A stretch of DNA of 64,000 nucleotides from Bradyrhizobium iriomotense (lineage in GTDB: Bacteria; Pseudomonadota; Alphaproteobacteria; Rhizobiales; Xanthobacteraceae), in the NCBI RefSeq assembly GCF_018130765.1, contig NZ_JAFCJZ010000003.1:310001-374000 (forward strand). Reading direction: 5' to 3'. Every line of letters begins with the position of its first letter. The stretch's first letter is position 1. Made by a program: the position numbers and the translations under genes. The notes beneath the pieces were generated by a model that did not search any database, was not told the DNA's origin, and worked only from the letters and a program-made list of their open reading frames with translations. Of this stretch, positions 36,287 to 46,000 are shown piece after piece.

Positions 36287-37444
36287 ATGACGATCCTGCA
36301 GGCAAACCGGTTCTCGTCGCTGGTCGGCGAGATCTACGATGCGGCGGCCAATCCCGCGCTGCGCAGCGCCGCATTGGAGCAGGTCTCCGATTTCGTTGGC
36401 GGCTGTGCCGCGACCATCCTGTCCCGGGACGCAGCCGGGCTTTCGATCGAGATCCACCAGCATTTCGGCACGGAGTCCCGGTTCCGCCAGCTCTATCGTG
36501 ACAGATATGTCGAGCTCGATCCGCTGCTCGATCGCAGCCTCGGGCTCGCTACGGGGCGAACGCTCGGCGTGGCCGACGTCATGCCCTATCCGGAGTTCGT
36601 GGCGACGAACTTCTATAGCGAGTGGTTGGAGCCGCAGGGCGCGATCGACCTTGCGGCAGTCACGCTCGAGAGATCGGACGCGCGTACAACGATCCTACAG
36701 GTGTTGCGTCACCGGTCCCGCGGAGTCGTCGATGACGCGATGCGCGAGCGCATGCGGCTTCTTGCGCCTCACCTCCAGCGATCGCGAGTCATGGGCCGCC
36801 AGATCGGGGCCCGCTCGCATACCGTTGCGGATCTTGCCGATGTCCTGGACGGACTGAGCACGGCGATTTGCCTGATCGACGCGGATGGGCGGGTCGTGCA
36901 TGCCAACGCGGCGTGCCGTCAGCTCTTTGCAAATGCCGATCTCTTCGCAATGGTCGGCGACAGAATTGTCGCCCGCAACACCCAGGCCGACAAAATATTC
37001 CGCAGCCTGTTTGAAATCGTCGCGGACCCCGGAACTCATTCAGCTCGTCGCCGCCGGACCAATCTGGTGACATCGTCCGACGGCCAGCATTATCTGCTCC
37101 ATGCCTTTCCGCTGAGGCGGGAAGACCACGCGCCGCGCGATATGGCGGCCACCGTGCTCTTCGTTCAAAGGGCGTCGATGGTATCGTCGCTCGTGCCAGA
37201 TGCGATCGCCGCGGCGTTCAGGCTGACTCCGTCCGAATTGCGCGTGCTGATGGCTATCGTCGAGATCGGCGGCGTTCCCGACATTGCGGCCAGGCTCGGC
37301 GTCGCCGAGACGACGGTGAAGACACATCTCGGCCGGCTGTTCGAGAAGACCGGAGCGGGCAGGCAGGCCGATCTCGTCAAGATCGCCGCCGGTTTCGCCG
37401 CGCCGTTTGCCCGGCGAACCGACAACGGCAACGACGCCGTGTGA
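36287..37444 (+). CDS. LuxR-type transcriptional regulator, paralog 1
   Basis: 385 residues from ATG 36287, chosen to align with the other two paralogs. There is an N-terminal domain of about 200 residues (SSLVGEIYDAAANPALRSAA, then RFRQLYRDRYVELDPLLDRS), a PAS-like stretch (LDGLSTAICLIDADGRVVHANA) and a C-terminal LuxR HTH (LTPSELRVLMAIVEIGGVPD, then IAARLGVAETTVKTHLGRLF). There is no receiver domain, so control is by ligand or partner. It is more divergent than paralogs 2 and 3. No structural gene target is adjacent. Confidence 0.85.
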   Translation: MTILQANRFSSLVGEIYDAAANPALRSAALEQVSDFVGGCAATILSRDAAGLSIEIHQHFGTESRFRQLYRDRYVELDPLLDRSLGLATGRTLGVADVMPYPEFVATNFYSEWLEPQGAIDLAAVTLERSDARTTILQVLRHRSRGVVDDAMRERMRLLAPHLQRSRVMGRQIGARSHTVADLADVLDGLSTAICLIDADGRVVHANAACRQLFANADLFAMVGDRIVARNTQADKIFRSLFEIVADPGTHSARRRRTNLVTSSDGQHYLLHAFPLRREDHAPRDMAATVLFVQRASMVSSLVPDAIAAAFRLTPSELRVLMAIVEIGGVPDIAARLGVAETTVKTHLGRLFEKTGAGRQADLVKIAAGFAAPFARRTDNGNDAV

Positions 37445-37667
37445 TCCAATTCACATCGCGAACCGCGCATACGCGCAATCTCAATCCATTGTGATGAGCA
37501 GGGCCTCCGGGTCATCCAAACGCAGGACGCACGTCGTTTGGTACTTTCGTATATGGCGCCACGCGAAGAAGAGCCTCGTTGCGTAACGGAGGCAATGCGC
37601 GATGCGTACCGAGCGCGGCGGGATCTCGGCGCATGGTCGGACTTGTTTTTCGATTGGAGAGATTGCG

Positions 37668-38642
37668 GTGAACGGCAAGGATGATTTTTCCATCTTTAAT
37701 GTTTCAACGGACGACATTCCGGAAGACGAGCGCGTGCCGCTCCTGCGCGAGTTCTATTGCCGCGGCGTGGTGAGGGCGGAGGTCGAGGCAAGGGAAGGCA
37801 AGCCGGCGGCGGCTAGCTTCACGTCCCACGTCCTGCCGGAAGCTCAGTTGCTGATCGGAGGACTGTGTGGAGCGCGGGTCGTCCGAACCAAGCAGCTGGT
37901 TGCGGACGGCGACGACAGTCTCGCTTTGATCGTGAACAGGTCCGGCGTTCTCGGCATATCCGAGCGGGGACACGATGTGAGGCTTCAGGCCGGAGAGGCG
38001 GTCCTGACGAGTGCGGAGGACGTCACGATCTTCGAGCGGCTTTTGCTGGGAAGTGGCTTCTCGCTGCGCGTGCCGAGGCGCGTGCTGGCTCCGATGATCG
38101 TGGACGTCGACGACGCGGTGATGCGCGTCATTCCGGAGAGCGCCACCGGGCTGCGACTGCTCGTCGATTATGCGATCGCGCTGGTGCGCGACAAGACGCT
38201 GGAAGTGCCTGCGATGCGGCAGCTCGGCGTCGCGCATCTGCATGACCTTCTGGCGCTCGTTCTCGGCGCAACGGATCACGCCCGCGAGGTGACCGGACGG
38301 CGCGGAGTCAAGGCGGCGCGGCTCCAGAAGGCGAAGTTCCTCATCGCCAACAATTGCTGGCAGCAGGATCTGTCGGTGACAAGCGTTGCCCACGAGCTCG
38401 GCGTGACCCCGCGCTATCTGCAGCGCCTGTTCGAGGCGGACGGCAAGACCTTCTCGTCGTTCCTGACCGAGCAACGTCTCAAGCGCGCCCATCGCATGCT
38501 GCGTGAGCCGGATTTCGCCGCGCGGCCGGTGAGCTCGATCGCCTACGACGTCGGCTTCGGCGATCTCTCTTATTTCAACCGCTGTTTCCGGCGGACCTAT
38601 GGCGCGACGCCGAGCGACGTCAGGAGCGGCGGGGTGCTGTGA
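37668..38642 (+). CDS. AraC family transcriptional regulator
   Basis: 324 residues from GTG 37668, which has GGAGA 7 bp upstream; an ATG at 37602 would add 22 residues. The N-terminal part is an AraC_binding_2-like domain (FTSHVLPEAQLLIGGLCGAR). The C-terminal double HTH reads DLSVTSVAHELGVTPRYLQR and VSSIAYDVGFGDLSYFNRCF, the standard AraC/XylS hallmark, ending RRTYGATPSDVR. It sits between LuxR paralogs 1 and 2. Its target is not evident from the neighbourhood. Confidence 0.9.
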   Translation: MNGKDDFSIFNVSTDDIPEDERVPLLREFYCRGVVRAEVEAREGKPAAASFTSHVLPEAQLLIGGLCGARVVRTKQLVADGDDSLALIVNRSGVLGISERGHDVRLQAGEAVLTSAEDVTIFERLLLGSGFSLRVPRRVLAPMIVDVDDAVMRVIPESATGLRLLVDYAIALVRDKTLEVPAMRQLGVAHLHDLLALVLGATDHAREVTGRRGVKAARLQKAKFLIANNCWQQDLSVTSVAHELGVTPRYLQRLFEADGKTFSSFLTEQRLKRAHRMLREPDFAARPVSSIAYDVGFGDLSYFNRCFRRTYGATPSDVRSGGVL

Positions 38643-38793
38643 GTGCGCTCCACTGAATTTCAGTTGGCTGTCGATTTCAGCCAGAAGAAAGGGATTTGAC
38701 ATGTTCCTTTATGCCGCAGTGTCGCCTCCGTTCTGGCGCGTGGAGTAGCTCGTGATGCAGCTTTGCGTGCGCCGCCGGGCAGCGGAGTCCTGA

Positions 38794-39042
38794 ATGCGCC
38801 GTTTCTTCTTCGACCTCCTGGTCGGCAATGTCGTGAAGATCGATCCGGGCGGTATGGTGTTCGAACATGCCAAGGCGACAATCGTCGTGGCCGACGAGAT
38901 GGCGCGGCATCTCTTCGTCTGGCGCGATGATCTTCGCGATCGCGACGCCTGGATTCGCGTGCGCGACAACAGCGGGCGCGAGATCTATCGCGCCGCGGTC
39001 TGGGCGGAGAGCGCGGAGAAGGTTGGCTGGGACCAGATGTGA
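38794..39042 (+). CDS. DUF6894-like small protein
   Basis: 82 residues. The start MRRFFFDLLVGNVVKIDPGG and the end VRDNSGREIYRAAVWAES follow the pattern of the small rhizobial DUF6894 family (F-F-D start, D-G-x-x turn, R-D-x-x-G-R). It is alone, between the AraC and second LuxR genes. Such proteins are abundant in Bradyrhizobium and have no known function. Confidence 0.65.
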   Translation: MRRFFFDLLVGNVVKIDPGGMVFEHAKATIVVADEMARHLFVWRDDLRDRDAWIRVRDNSGREIYRAAVWAESAEKVGWDQM

Positions 39043-39211
39043 GCGGCGCGGGTGGTGTCGCTACTTTGCACCACGTCCGGGCGAAGCGCGTTCGGTTCGT
39101 TCTGAGCCGCGACCCGGTCGCCTACGTCCAAGCCGCACCAGCACCGCGAAAGGCGGCGTTCGCGTCGCGTTCTGAGCCGGCACCAGCCCTGGCGGCCTGA
39201 ACGCGATGCTT

Positions 39212-39240
39212 GCCGGCCGGGCTCCATCCGCCCGGCCGGC
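39212..39240. terminator. Perfect 11-bp hairpin upstream of LuxR paralog 2
   Basis: GCCGGCCGGGC and GCCCGGCCGGC are exact complements around a 7-base loop (TCCATCC). No T-tract follows, so a simple intrinsic terminator is not shown. It lies about 80 bp before the LuxR start at 39321 and could separate transcription units or shape the leader. Confidence 0.45.
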
Positions 39241-39320
39241 GCCTCATCCGATCGGAGGATGTCGCGTGCTTTGGTTGTGTTACGCTTCCTGGCATTGATC
39301 ATTCAGTGCCATTTTGAGCC

Positions 39321-40439
39321 ATGCCCGGAACGCGGAAACTGCCTGACCTGGTCGAGTCCATCTACGATGCCGGGCTTGATCCCTCGTTGTGGAACAACGT
39401 CGTCACCGGCATCCGCGATTTCGTCGGCGGCCAGGCCTGCGGGCTGTTTTCCAAAGACTCCATCAGCAAGTTCGGCGTCACGCACTATTATTGCGGGGCG
39501 GATCCGCACTACATCCAGCTCTATTCCGAGACCCATTCGAAGTTCGATCCGCTCACGGTTCTGCCGCCACACGGCCGGATCGTAAGCATCCCGGAGCTCG
39601 TCAATTTCGATGAGTACCGGCGCGGCCGCTTCTATCAGGAATGGATGCAGCCGCAGGGCTGCACCGACGCGGCCAACGTGGTGCTCGACCAGTCGAATGC
39701 GAGCTGCCCGGTGATGATGACGGTGCTCTCGGGCCGGCGCATGGTCGATCCCGCGATGAAGCACCGCCTCTCGCTCATCGTTCCCCACGCCAGCCGCGCG
39801 CTGCTAATCAACCGCGCCATCGATTCGAAATTGACCCTGGCGGCGGCGCTGGCGGATGTCTTGGACAATCTGGCGTCCGGCGTCTTCCTGCTCGACGCCT
39901 GTTGCCGGGTGGTGCATGCCAATTCCGCCGGTTATGGCCTGCTCGCTGCGGACGAGGTCGTCCGGTCCGTTGCCGGGCGGCTCGTGACCAGCAGTAATGA
40001 AGCCAATCAGCGGCTGCGCGAGGCGTTTGCAACCCGCAGCGAAGTTGCCCTGCTCGCCGCGAGGGCGCACGCGATTCCGTTGCTGTCGCCCCACGGCGAG
40101 CGCTATGTCGCGCACATCTTGCCGCTGTCGTCGGTGCTGCGCAACGGCAGCGAACGCGTCGGCGATGCCGTCGGCGCGCTGCTGTTGCGCGCGGTGTCGC
40201 TTCGAGGGCAGTCCTACGGCGAACTGATCGCGCGGACCTTCGATCTCACGCCGGCCGAACTCCGTGTGTTCCTGTCGATCGTCGAGGTCGGCGGCGTTCC
40301 GGAAACGGCGGCTGCGCTCGGTATCGCGGAAACAACTGCGAAGACGCATCTGCACCGCGTCTTCGCCAAGACGGGCGCGTCCCGGCAAGCCGACCTCGTC
40401 AAGCTCGCGGCGGGATTCGCCAATCCGCTCGTCAACTGA
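39321..40439 (+). CDS. LuxR-type transcriptional regulator, paralog 2
   Basis: 372 residues with the same architecture as paralog 1. The N-terminal sensor starts LPDLVESIYDAGLDPSLWNN and includes GRFYQEWMQPQGCTDAANVV; a PAS-like segment follows (LASGVFLLDACCRVVHANSA); the HTH is LTPAELRVFLSIVEVGGVPE, then ETTAKTHLHRVFAKTGASRQ. Paralog 3 shares nearly every block, so these two are a recent tandem duplication. In the HTH, TTAKTH replaces TTVKTH at the recognition helix, a change near DNA-contacting residues. Ligand and targets are unknown. Confidence 0.87.
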   Translation: MPGTRKLPDLVESIYDAGLDPSLWNNVVTGIRDFVGGQACGLFSKDSISKFGVTHYYCGADPHYIQLYSETHSKFDPLTVLPPHGRIVSIPELVNFDEYRRGRFYQEWMQPQGCTDAANVVLDQSNASCPVMMTVLSGRRMVDPAMKHRLSLIVPHASRALLINRAIDSKLTLAAALADVLDNLASGVFLLDACCRVVHANSAGYGLLAADEVVRSVAGRLVTSSNEANQRLREAFATRSEVALLAARAHAIPLLSPHGERYVAHILPLSSVLRNGSERVGDAVGALLLRAVSLRGQSYGELIARTFDLTPAELRVFLSIVEVGGVPETAAALGIAETTAKTHLHRVFAKTGASRQADLVKLAAGFANPLVN

Positions 40440-40549
40440 TCAGCAAATCACGGCCGGAATTGAACCTTTTGCTCCCGTGAGAGACTCACAGAAGCCGCCG
40501 GGCACGAAGAACATTTCGCAGTCTCCATGCATGACCACTGGCTCTTCCG

Positions 40550-41668
40550 ATGCCCCGACCTCCCAAACATTCCGAGCTGATCGAGAGCATCTATGACGCC
40601 GGCCTCCACCCTGAGTTGTGGAGCGAGGTGATCGTCAAGGTTAATGCGTTCATCGGCAGCCGGGCCTGCGGCCTGATCTCGAAGGATCCCGTCAGCAAAT
40701 CCGGCGCGACGCATTTTTATTGTGGGGTCGATCCGCACTACATCCAGCTCTATGCCGAGACCTACGCCCAGTACGATCCGCTCGCGAGGCTCCCCCGTTA
40801 TGGCGAGGTGTGCAACATCCCGGATCTCGTGGACTTCGAGGAATATCGCCGCGGCCGCTTCTATCAGGAATGGTTGCGCCCGCAGGGCTGTGCCGATGTC
40901 GCGAACGTGGTGCTGGAGCAGTCGCAGTCGTCGTGTCCGATGCTGCTGACCGTGATCCCGGGCAGTGACATGCTCGATGCGGAGAAGCGGGCGCGGATGC
41001 AGTCCCTCGTCGCACACACCAGCCGGGCGTTGCTGATCAACAAGGCGATCGAGCGACAGCAGCAGCACGCGATCGCGCTCGCCGATGTCGTGGACCGGCT
41101 GAGTGCCGGCGTCATCCTGCTCGATGCCACCTGCAACATCGTCCACAGCAATCCCGCCGCGGAGGCGCTTCTGGCCGAGGCCGACGTGCTGCGGTCGGTC
41201 TCGGGCCGGCTCGTGGCGCGCTCGTCGGAGGCCAATCTGGCCCTGCGCGATATCTTCCGTGACGGGGGGCAGGTCGCCATTGCCGCGGCGGCGGGCCGGA
41301 AAATTCCGCTGGTGTCGCACAGCGGTTCCTACCATGTCGCCAACGTCATCGCGCTGCCGTCGCTGTTGCGCGATGGAGCGACCGAACGTACGTCGGCCGT
41401 TGGGGCCTTGTTCGTCTGGAGGGCGGAACTCGACAGCCGCTCGGGCGCCGGTCTCATCGACCGCACGTTCGACCTCACTCCGGCCGAGCTCAGGGTGCTG
41501 CAGTCGATCGTCGAGGTCGGCGGCGTGCCGGAGACGGCGATCGCGCTCGGTATCGCGGAGACGACGGTGAAGACGCATCTGCATCGCGTCTTCGCCAAGA
41601 CCGGCGTTTCGCGCCAGGCCGATCTCGTCAAGCTTGCGGCGGGATTTTCCAATCCGCTCGTGCACTGA
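40550..41668 (+). CDS. LuxR-type transcriptional regulator, paralog 3
   Basis: 372 residues, the same length as paralog 2, starting HSELIESIYDAGLHPELWSE. It contains THFYCGVDPHYIQLYAETYA, GRFYQEWLRPQGCADVANVV, a PAS-like segment (LSAGVILLDATCNIVHSNPA) and the HTH AETTVKTHLHRVFAKTGVSR. The 110-bp gap to paralog 2 probably carries its own promoter. The two proteins may respond to related signals; differences in the PAS-like segment suggest separate ligands. Confidence 0.87.
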   Translation: MPRPPKHSELIESIYDAGLHPELWSEVIVKVNAFIGSRACGLISKDPVSKSGATHFYCGVDPHYIQLYAETYAQYDPLARLPRYGEVCNIPDLVDFEEYRRGRFYQEWLRPQGCADVANVVLEQSQSSCPMLLTVIPGSDMLDAEKRARMQSLVAHTSRALLINKAIERQQQHAIALADVVDRLSAGVILLDATCNIVHSNPAAEALLAEADVLRSVSGRLVARSSEANLALRDIFRDGGQVAIAAAAGRKIPLVSHSGSYHVANVIALPSLLRDGATERTSAVGALFVWRAELDSRSGAGLIDRTFDLTPAELRVLQSIVEVGGVPETAIALGIAETTVKTHLHRVFAKTGVSRQADLVKLAAGFSNPLVH

Positions 41669-41898
41669 CGCGCGCCCGCGGGCGCAGGCTGGTCGCGCGA
41701 GCGCGCGATAGGTTCAATCAGCAGCATCATTTGAAAGTTATCGCGCCTCATTCGATCGAATGACGCGATTGGCGGCGTTCTCTTCTACAGACACGTCACA
41801 CGATTTCTTGTGCGGCGGTCTCGATCTTCGTGTGAAGCAACTCACAGCAGGCGGGCGTGAATCCCGTCAGTCTCTCGTGCCATTGAGAGGAGATTGTC

Positions 41899-42156
41899 AT
41901 GCGAACGGCGTCACCTGCTTTCATCGCCGGGCTCCGCGACATCGTCGCGCGCGTCGGTGCCGCCATTCGCAGCCAGCGCGAGATCGACGCGCGGCGCGCC
42001 TTGCAGCGCTATCGTCATTTGCTGAGCGAGCCGCACGACACATTGCTTTTGAATGAAATCATTCCGGCCTGCAACGAAGAGGAAATTTCAGGACATGCCC
42101 ACCGATCTGATGCGTGCGAGCGCGCCGCCGGCCACCCCACATTCGAACGGGCGTAA
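41899..42156 (+). CDS. Small hypothetical protein, possibly DUF1127-like
   Basis: 85 residues, with GAGAGGAGA 6-14 bp before the ATG. The first half is a basic amphipathic helix (RDIVARVGAAIRSQREIDAR, then ALQRYRHLLSE), reminiscent of DUF1127 proteins, although the family's typical short C-terminal end is absent. The last 60 bp overlap the next small gene in another frame. Role unknown. Confidence 0.55.
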   Translation: MRTASPAFIAGLRDIVARVGAAIRSQREIDARRALQRYRHLLSEPHDTLLLNEIIPACNEEEISGHAHRSDACERAAGHPTFERA

Positions 42157-42328
42157 CGCCAACATCGTCGCGGTCGCACTCACGGCGGCACTCGTCACGC
42201 TTCAGTTGATGGGATTGGCGGTTCTGGAACGCTCCCACGCCCACGCGATTCATGTGTCGCTTCCGCTCGAGGCGGCCGCCTGCACCGAGAGCGCCACGGC
42301 TGCGGTCCCGCGGATTCCCTACGATTGA
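42095..42328 (+). CDS. Small single-pass membrane protein
   Basis: 77 residues from ATG 42095. One hydrophobic segment (IVAVALTAALVTLQLMGLAV) is followed by an exported-looking tail with one cysteine (AAACTESATA). It overlaps the upstream small gene by about 60 bp and its stop abuts the permease gene start region, so the three may be co-transcribed. Not a recognised family. Confidence 0.5.
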   Translation: MPTDLMRASAPPATPHSNGRNANIVAVALTAALVTLQLMGLAVLERSHAHAIHVSLPLEAAACTESATAAVPRIPYD

Positions 42329-42342
42329 CCGGAGGACTGCTC

Positions 42343-43071
42343 GTGCCCGATGTCACGACTCTGATCCTGCTCAGCGCCGCCGTCTTCGCCGGCGCGTTCG
42401 TCTCGGGGCTTTCGGGCTTCGCGTTCTCGGCGGTGGCGGGGGCGATCCTGCTGCGGGTGTTCCAGCCGCTGGAAGCCGTGCCGCTGATGATGGCGTGCAG
42501 CATCGGCGTGCAGGCAACCAATCTCTGGGCGCTTCGGCGCAACATCCGCTGGGAGGGCAGCCTGCTGCTGATCGTCGGCGGCGTGATCGGCGTTCCCATC
42601 GCGGTCTCGCTGCTGCAGACCACCGACACGCATCTGCTCAGACGCGGCTTCGGCGTCATCGTCGCGCTCTATGCCGCCTATATGCTGCTGCGGCCGACGC
42701 TGGTGACGGCCGGCGAGGCTGTCGGCCGTCACTGGGTCGCGCTGATCGGATTCGGAGGAGGCCTCGTCGGCGGTCTTACCGCCATGCCCGGCGCGATCCC
42801 GACGATCTGGTGCGACATGCGCGGCATGCCCAAGAGTGAGCAGCGCGGCTTGGTACAGCCGTTCATCGCCGCGATGCAGGTCTTCGCCATCGCGCTGCTG
42901 GTCGGGCACCAGGACCTGTCGTCAAAAGTCTTCGTCGACCTCGCGATCAGCCTGCCGGCGTTGTTCGCCGGTTCGGCGCTGGGCGTGATCGCCTTTCACC
43001 GGGTCAACGAGACGGTCTTTCGCAAGACCGTGCTCGTTCTGTTGCTGATCTCGGGGATTTCCCTGATCTAG
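42343..43071 (+). CDS. TauE/SafE family membrane permease
   Basis: 242 residues from GTG 42343, which has GGAGG at the right distance; a TTG at 42325 overlapping the previous stop is the alternative. Seven to eight helices include FAGAFVSGLSGFAFSAVAGA and the second-repeat GFGGGLVGGLTAMPGAIPTI, the two glycine-rich repeats typical of TauE/SafE. These proteins export sulfite, sulfoacetate or other organic anions. It converges on the RND permease gene with only 10 bp between. Confidence 0.88.
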   Translation: MPDVTTLILLSAAVFAGAFVSGLSGFAFSAVAGAILLRVFQPLEAVPLMMACSIGVQATNLWALRRNIRWEGSLLLIVGGVIGVPIAVSLLQTTDTHLLRRGFGVIVALYAAYMLLRPTLVTAGEAVGRHWVALIGFGGGLVGGLTAMPGAIPTIWCDMRGMPKSEQRGLVQPFIAAMQVFAIALLVGHQDLSSKVFVDLAISLPALFAGSALGVIAFHRVNETVFRKTVLVLLLISGISLI

Positions 43072-43081
43072 TGCCCTTGAC

Positions 43082-46000
43082 TTAATGTCCTTGGGCTTCG
43101 TGAAGCCTCTGGACCGGTGCCGCGCTGGTGTCGCTGCTGTGATGCACCAGCGGCTTGTTGCCGGTGATGGTTCTGAGCAGCACGTAGAACACCGGCGTCA
43201 GGAACAGGCCGAACACGGTGACGCCGATCATGCCGGAGAACACGGCAACGCCCATGGCCCGTCGCATCTCCGAGCCGGCGCCGGTCGAGAGCACCAGCGG
43301 CAGCACGCCCATGATGAACGCCATCGACGTCATCAGGATCGGACGGAGCCGCAAGCGGCTCGCCTCGATCGCAGCGCGGATCGGCGTGCGGCCTGCGAAT
43401 TCGAGCTCGCGCGCGAATTCCACGATCAGGATCGCGTTCTTGGCCGAGAGTCCCACGAGAACGATCAACCCGATCTGGGTGAAGACGTTGTTGTCGCCTT
43501 TCGAGATCCAGACGCCGAACATCGCGGCGAGCAAGCCCATCGGCACGATCATGATGATCGAGAGCGGCAGGGTCAGGCTCTCATAGAGCGCGGCGAGTAC
43601 CAGGAACACCAGCAGGATCGCCAGCGGGAACACCCAGATGCCGGAATTGCCGGCGATGAACTCCTGATAGGTCAGGTCGGTCCATTCGAAGGCAAAGCCG
43701 GGCGGCAGCGTCTCCGCCGCGATCCGCGTCGCCGCCTCCTGCGCCTGGCCCGAGGAGAAACCGGGCGCAGCCGCCGCGTTGATGTCGGACGACAGGAAGC
43801 CGTTGTAGCGGATCGCGCGCTCGGGCCCCGCGCTCTGGCGGATCTTGAGCAGCGCCGACAGCGGCACCATGTCGCCGGAAGATGAGCGCACCTTCAACTG
43901 CCTGATGTCGTCGGCGCGCGCGCGGAACGGCGCGTCGGCTTGAACCCGGACTGAATAGGTGCGGCCAAACTTGTTGAAGTCGTTGACGTAGTAGGACCCG
44001 AGGTAGATCTGCAGCGTGTTGAACACCTCCGTCACGGGCACCCCGAGCTGCAGCGCCTTGGTGCGGTCGATGTCGGCGAACAGCTGCGGCACGTTGACCT
44101 GGAAGCTCGAGAACACGCCGGCGATCTCCGGCGCCTTCTGCATCGCCGCCATGAACGCCTTGGTTGCCTCGTTCAGCGCCTCATAGCCGAGGCCGGCGCG
44201 ATCCTCGATCTGCAGCTTGAAGCCGCCGATGGTGCCGAGGCCGTTGACCGGCGGCGGCGGGAACATGGCGATGAAGGCTTCCTGGATGCCCGCATACTTC
44301 TTGTTCAGCTCGGCCGCGATGGCGGGACCGCTGAGCGCGGGATCCTTGCGCTCGTCGAACGGTTTTAGCGTCGAGAACACGATGCCGGCGTTGGAGGAGT
44401 TGGTGAAGCCGGAGATCGACAGGCCCGGGAAGGCGACCGAGCTCTCGACACCGGGCTGGGTCAGCGCGATGTCGCTCATCTTGCGGATCACCTCTTCGGT
44501 GCGGTCGAGCGTTGCGCCATCGGGCAGGCGCGCGAAGCCGACCAGATATTGCTTGTCCTGACCGGGGACGAAGCCGCTCGGCACTTGCTGGAACAGAAAG
44601 GCAGTCAGGCCCACGAGCACCACATAGAGCCCCATCACCGCGGCCTTGCCCGAGATGACCTTGGTGACGGTGCCGCTGTAGCTCTCCGAGGAGTAGGTGA
44701 ACGCCCGATTGAAGCGACGGAAGAACCAGCCGAGGCTCTTCTCCATGATGATCGTCAGTCTGTCCTTCGGCTCGTTGTGACCCTTGAGCAGCAAGGCAGA
44801 TAGCGCCGGCGACAGCGTCAGCGAGTTGACGGCCGAGATCACGGTCGAGATCGCGATCGTCAGCGCGAACTGCTTGTAGAACTGCCCGGTGAGACCGGAG
44901 ATGAAGGCGAGGGGGACGAACACGGCGATCAGCACCATCGCGATCGCGATGATCGGCCCCGACACCTCGCGCATGGCCTGATAGGTGGCATCGCGCGGCG
45001 ACAGTCCGGCCTCGATATTGCGCTCGACGTTCTCGACCACGACGATGGCGTCGTCGACGACGATGCCGATCGCGAGCACCAGGCCGAACAGGCTGAGCGC
45101 GTTGATGGAGAAGCCGAACACGTGCATCACCGCAAACGTGCCGACGATCGAGACCGGAACGGCCAGCAGCGGAATGATCGAGGCGCGCCAGGTCTGCAGG
45201 AACAGGATCACCACCAGCACCACCAGCGCGATCGCCTCCAGCAGCGTGTGGATGACGGCCTCGATCGAGGAGCGCACGAACTGGGTGGGATCGTAGACGA
45301 TCTGGTAGGACACGCCCTCCGGCATGTTCTTCTTGATCTCGGCCATGGTGGCGCGGACGTTGTCGGAGATCTGCAGCGCGTTGGAGCCGGGCGCCTGGAA
45401 GATCGGGATCGCCACCGCCTGCTTGTTGTCGAGCAGCGAGCGCAAGCCGTATTCGGACGCCCCGAGCTCGATGCGCGCGACGTCGCGCAGGCGAACGACT
45501 TCGCCGCGCGTGCCGGTCTTGACCACGATGTCGCCGAATTGCTCCTCGTTCGCGAGCCGGCCTTCCGCGTTGACCGAGAGCTGGAGATCGATGCCCCTGA
45601 CGTTCGGGGAGGAGCCGACCACGCCGGCGGCGGCCTCGACGTTCTGCGCCTGGATCGCCCTCACGATGTCGCTGGCGGTGAGCCCGTGCTCGGCTGCCTT
45701 CTGTGGATCGACCCAGACGCGCATCGAATAGTCGCCGGCGCCATAGAGCTGGACGTCGCCGACGCCGTCGATCCGCGCCAGCCGGTCCTTGACGTTGAGC
45801 ACCGCGTAGTTGCGCAAATACGTCATGTCGTAGCGGCCGTTGGGCGACAGCAGATGCACGACCATGGTGAGGTCGGGCGAGGACTTCTTGGTGATGATGC
45901 CGAGCTGGCGCACCACGGCCGGCAGGCGCGGCTCGGCCTGCTGCACGCGGTTCTGCACCAGCTGCGTCGCCTTGTCGGGGTCGGTGCCGAGCCGGAACGT

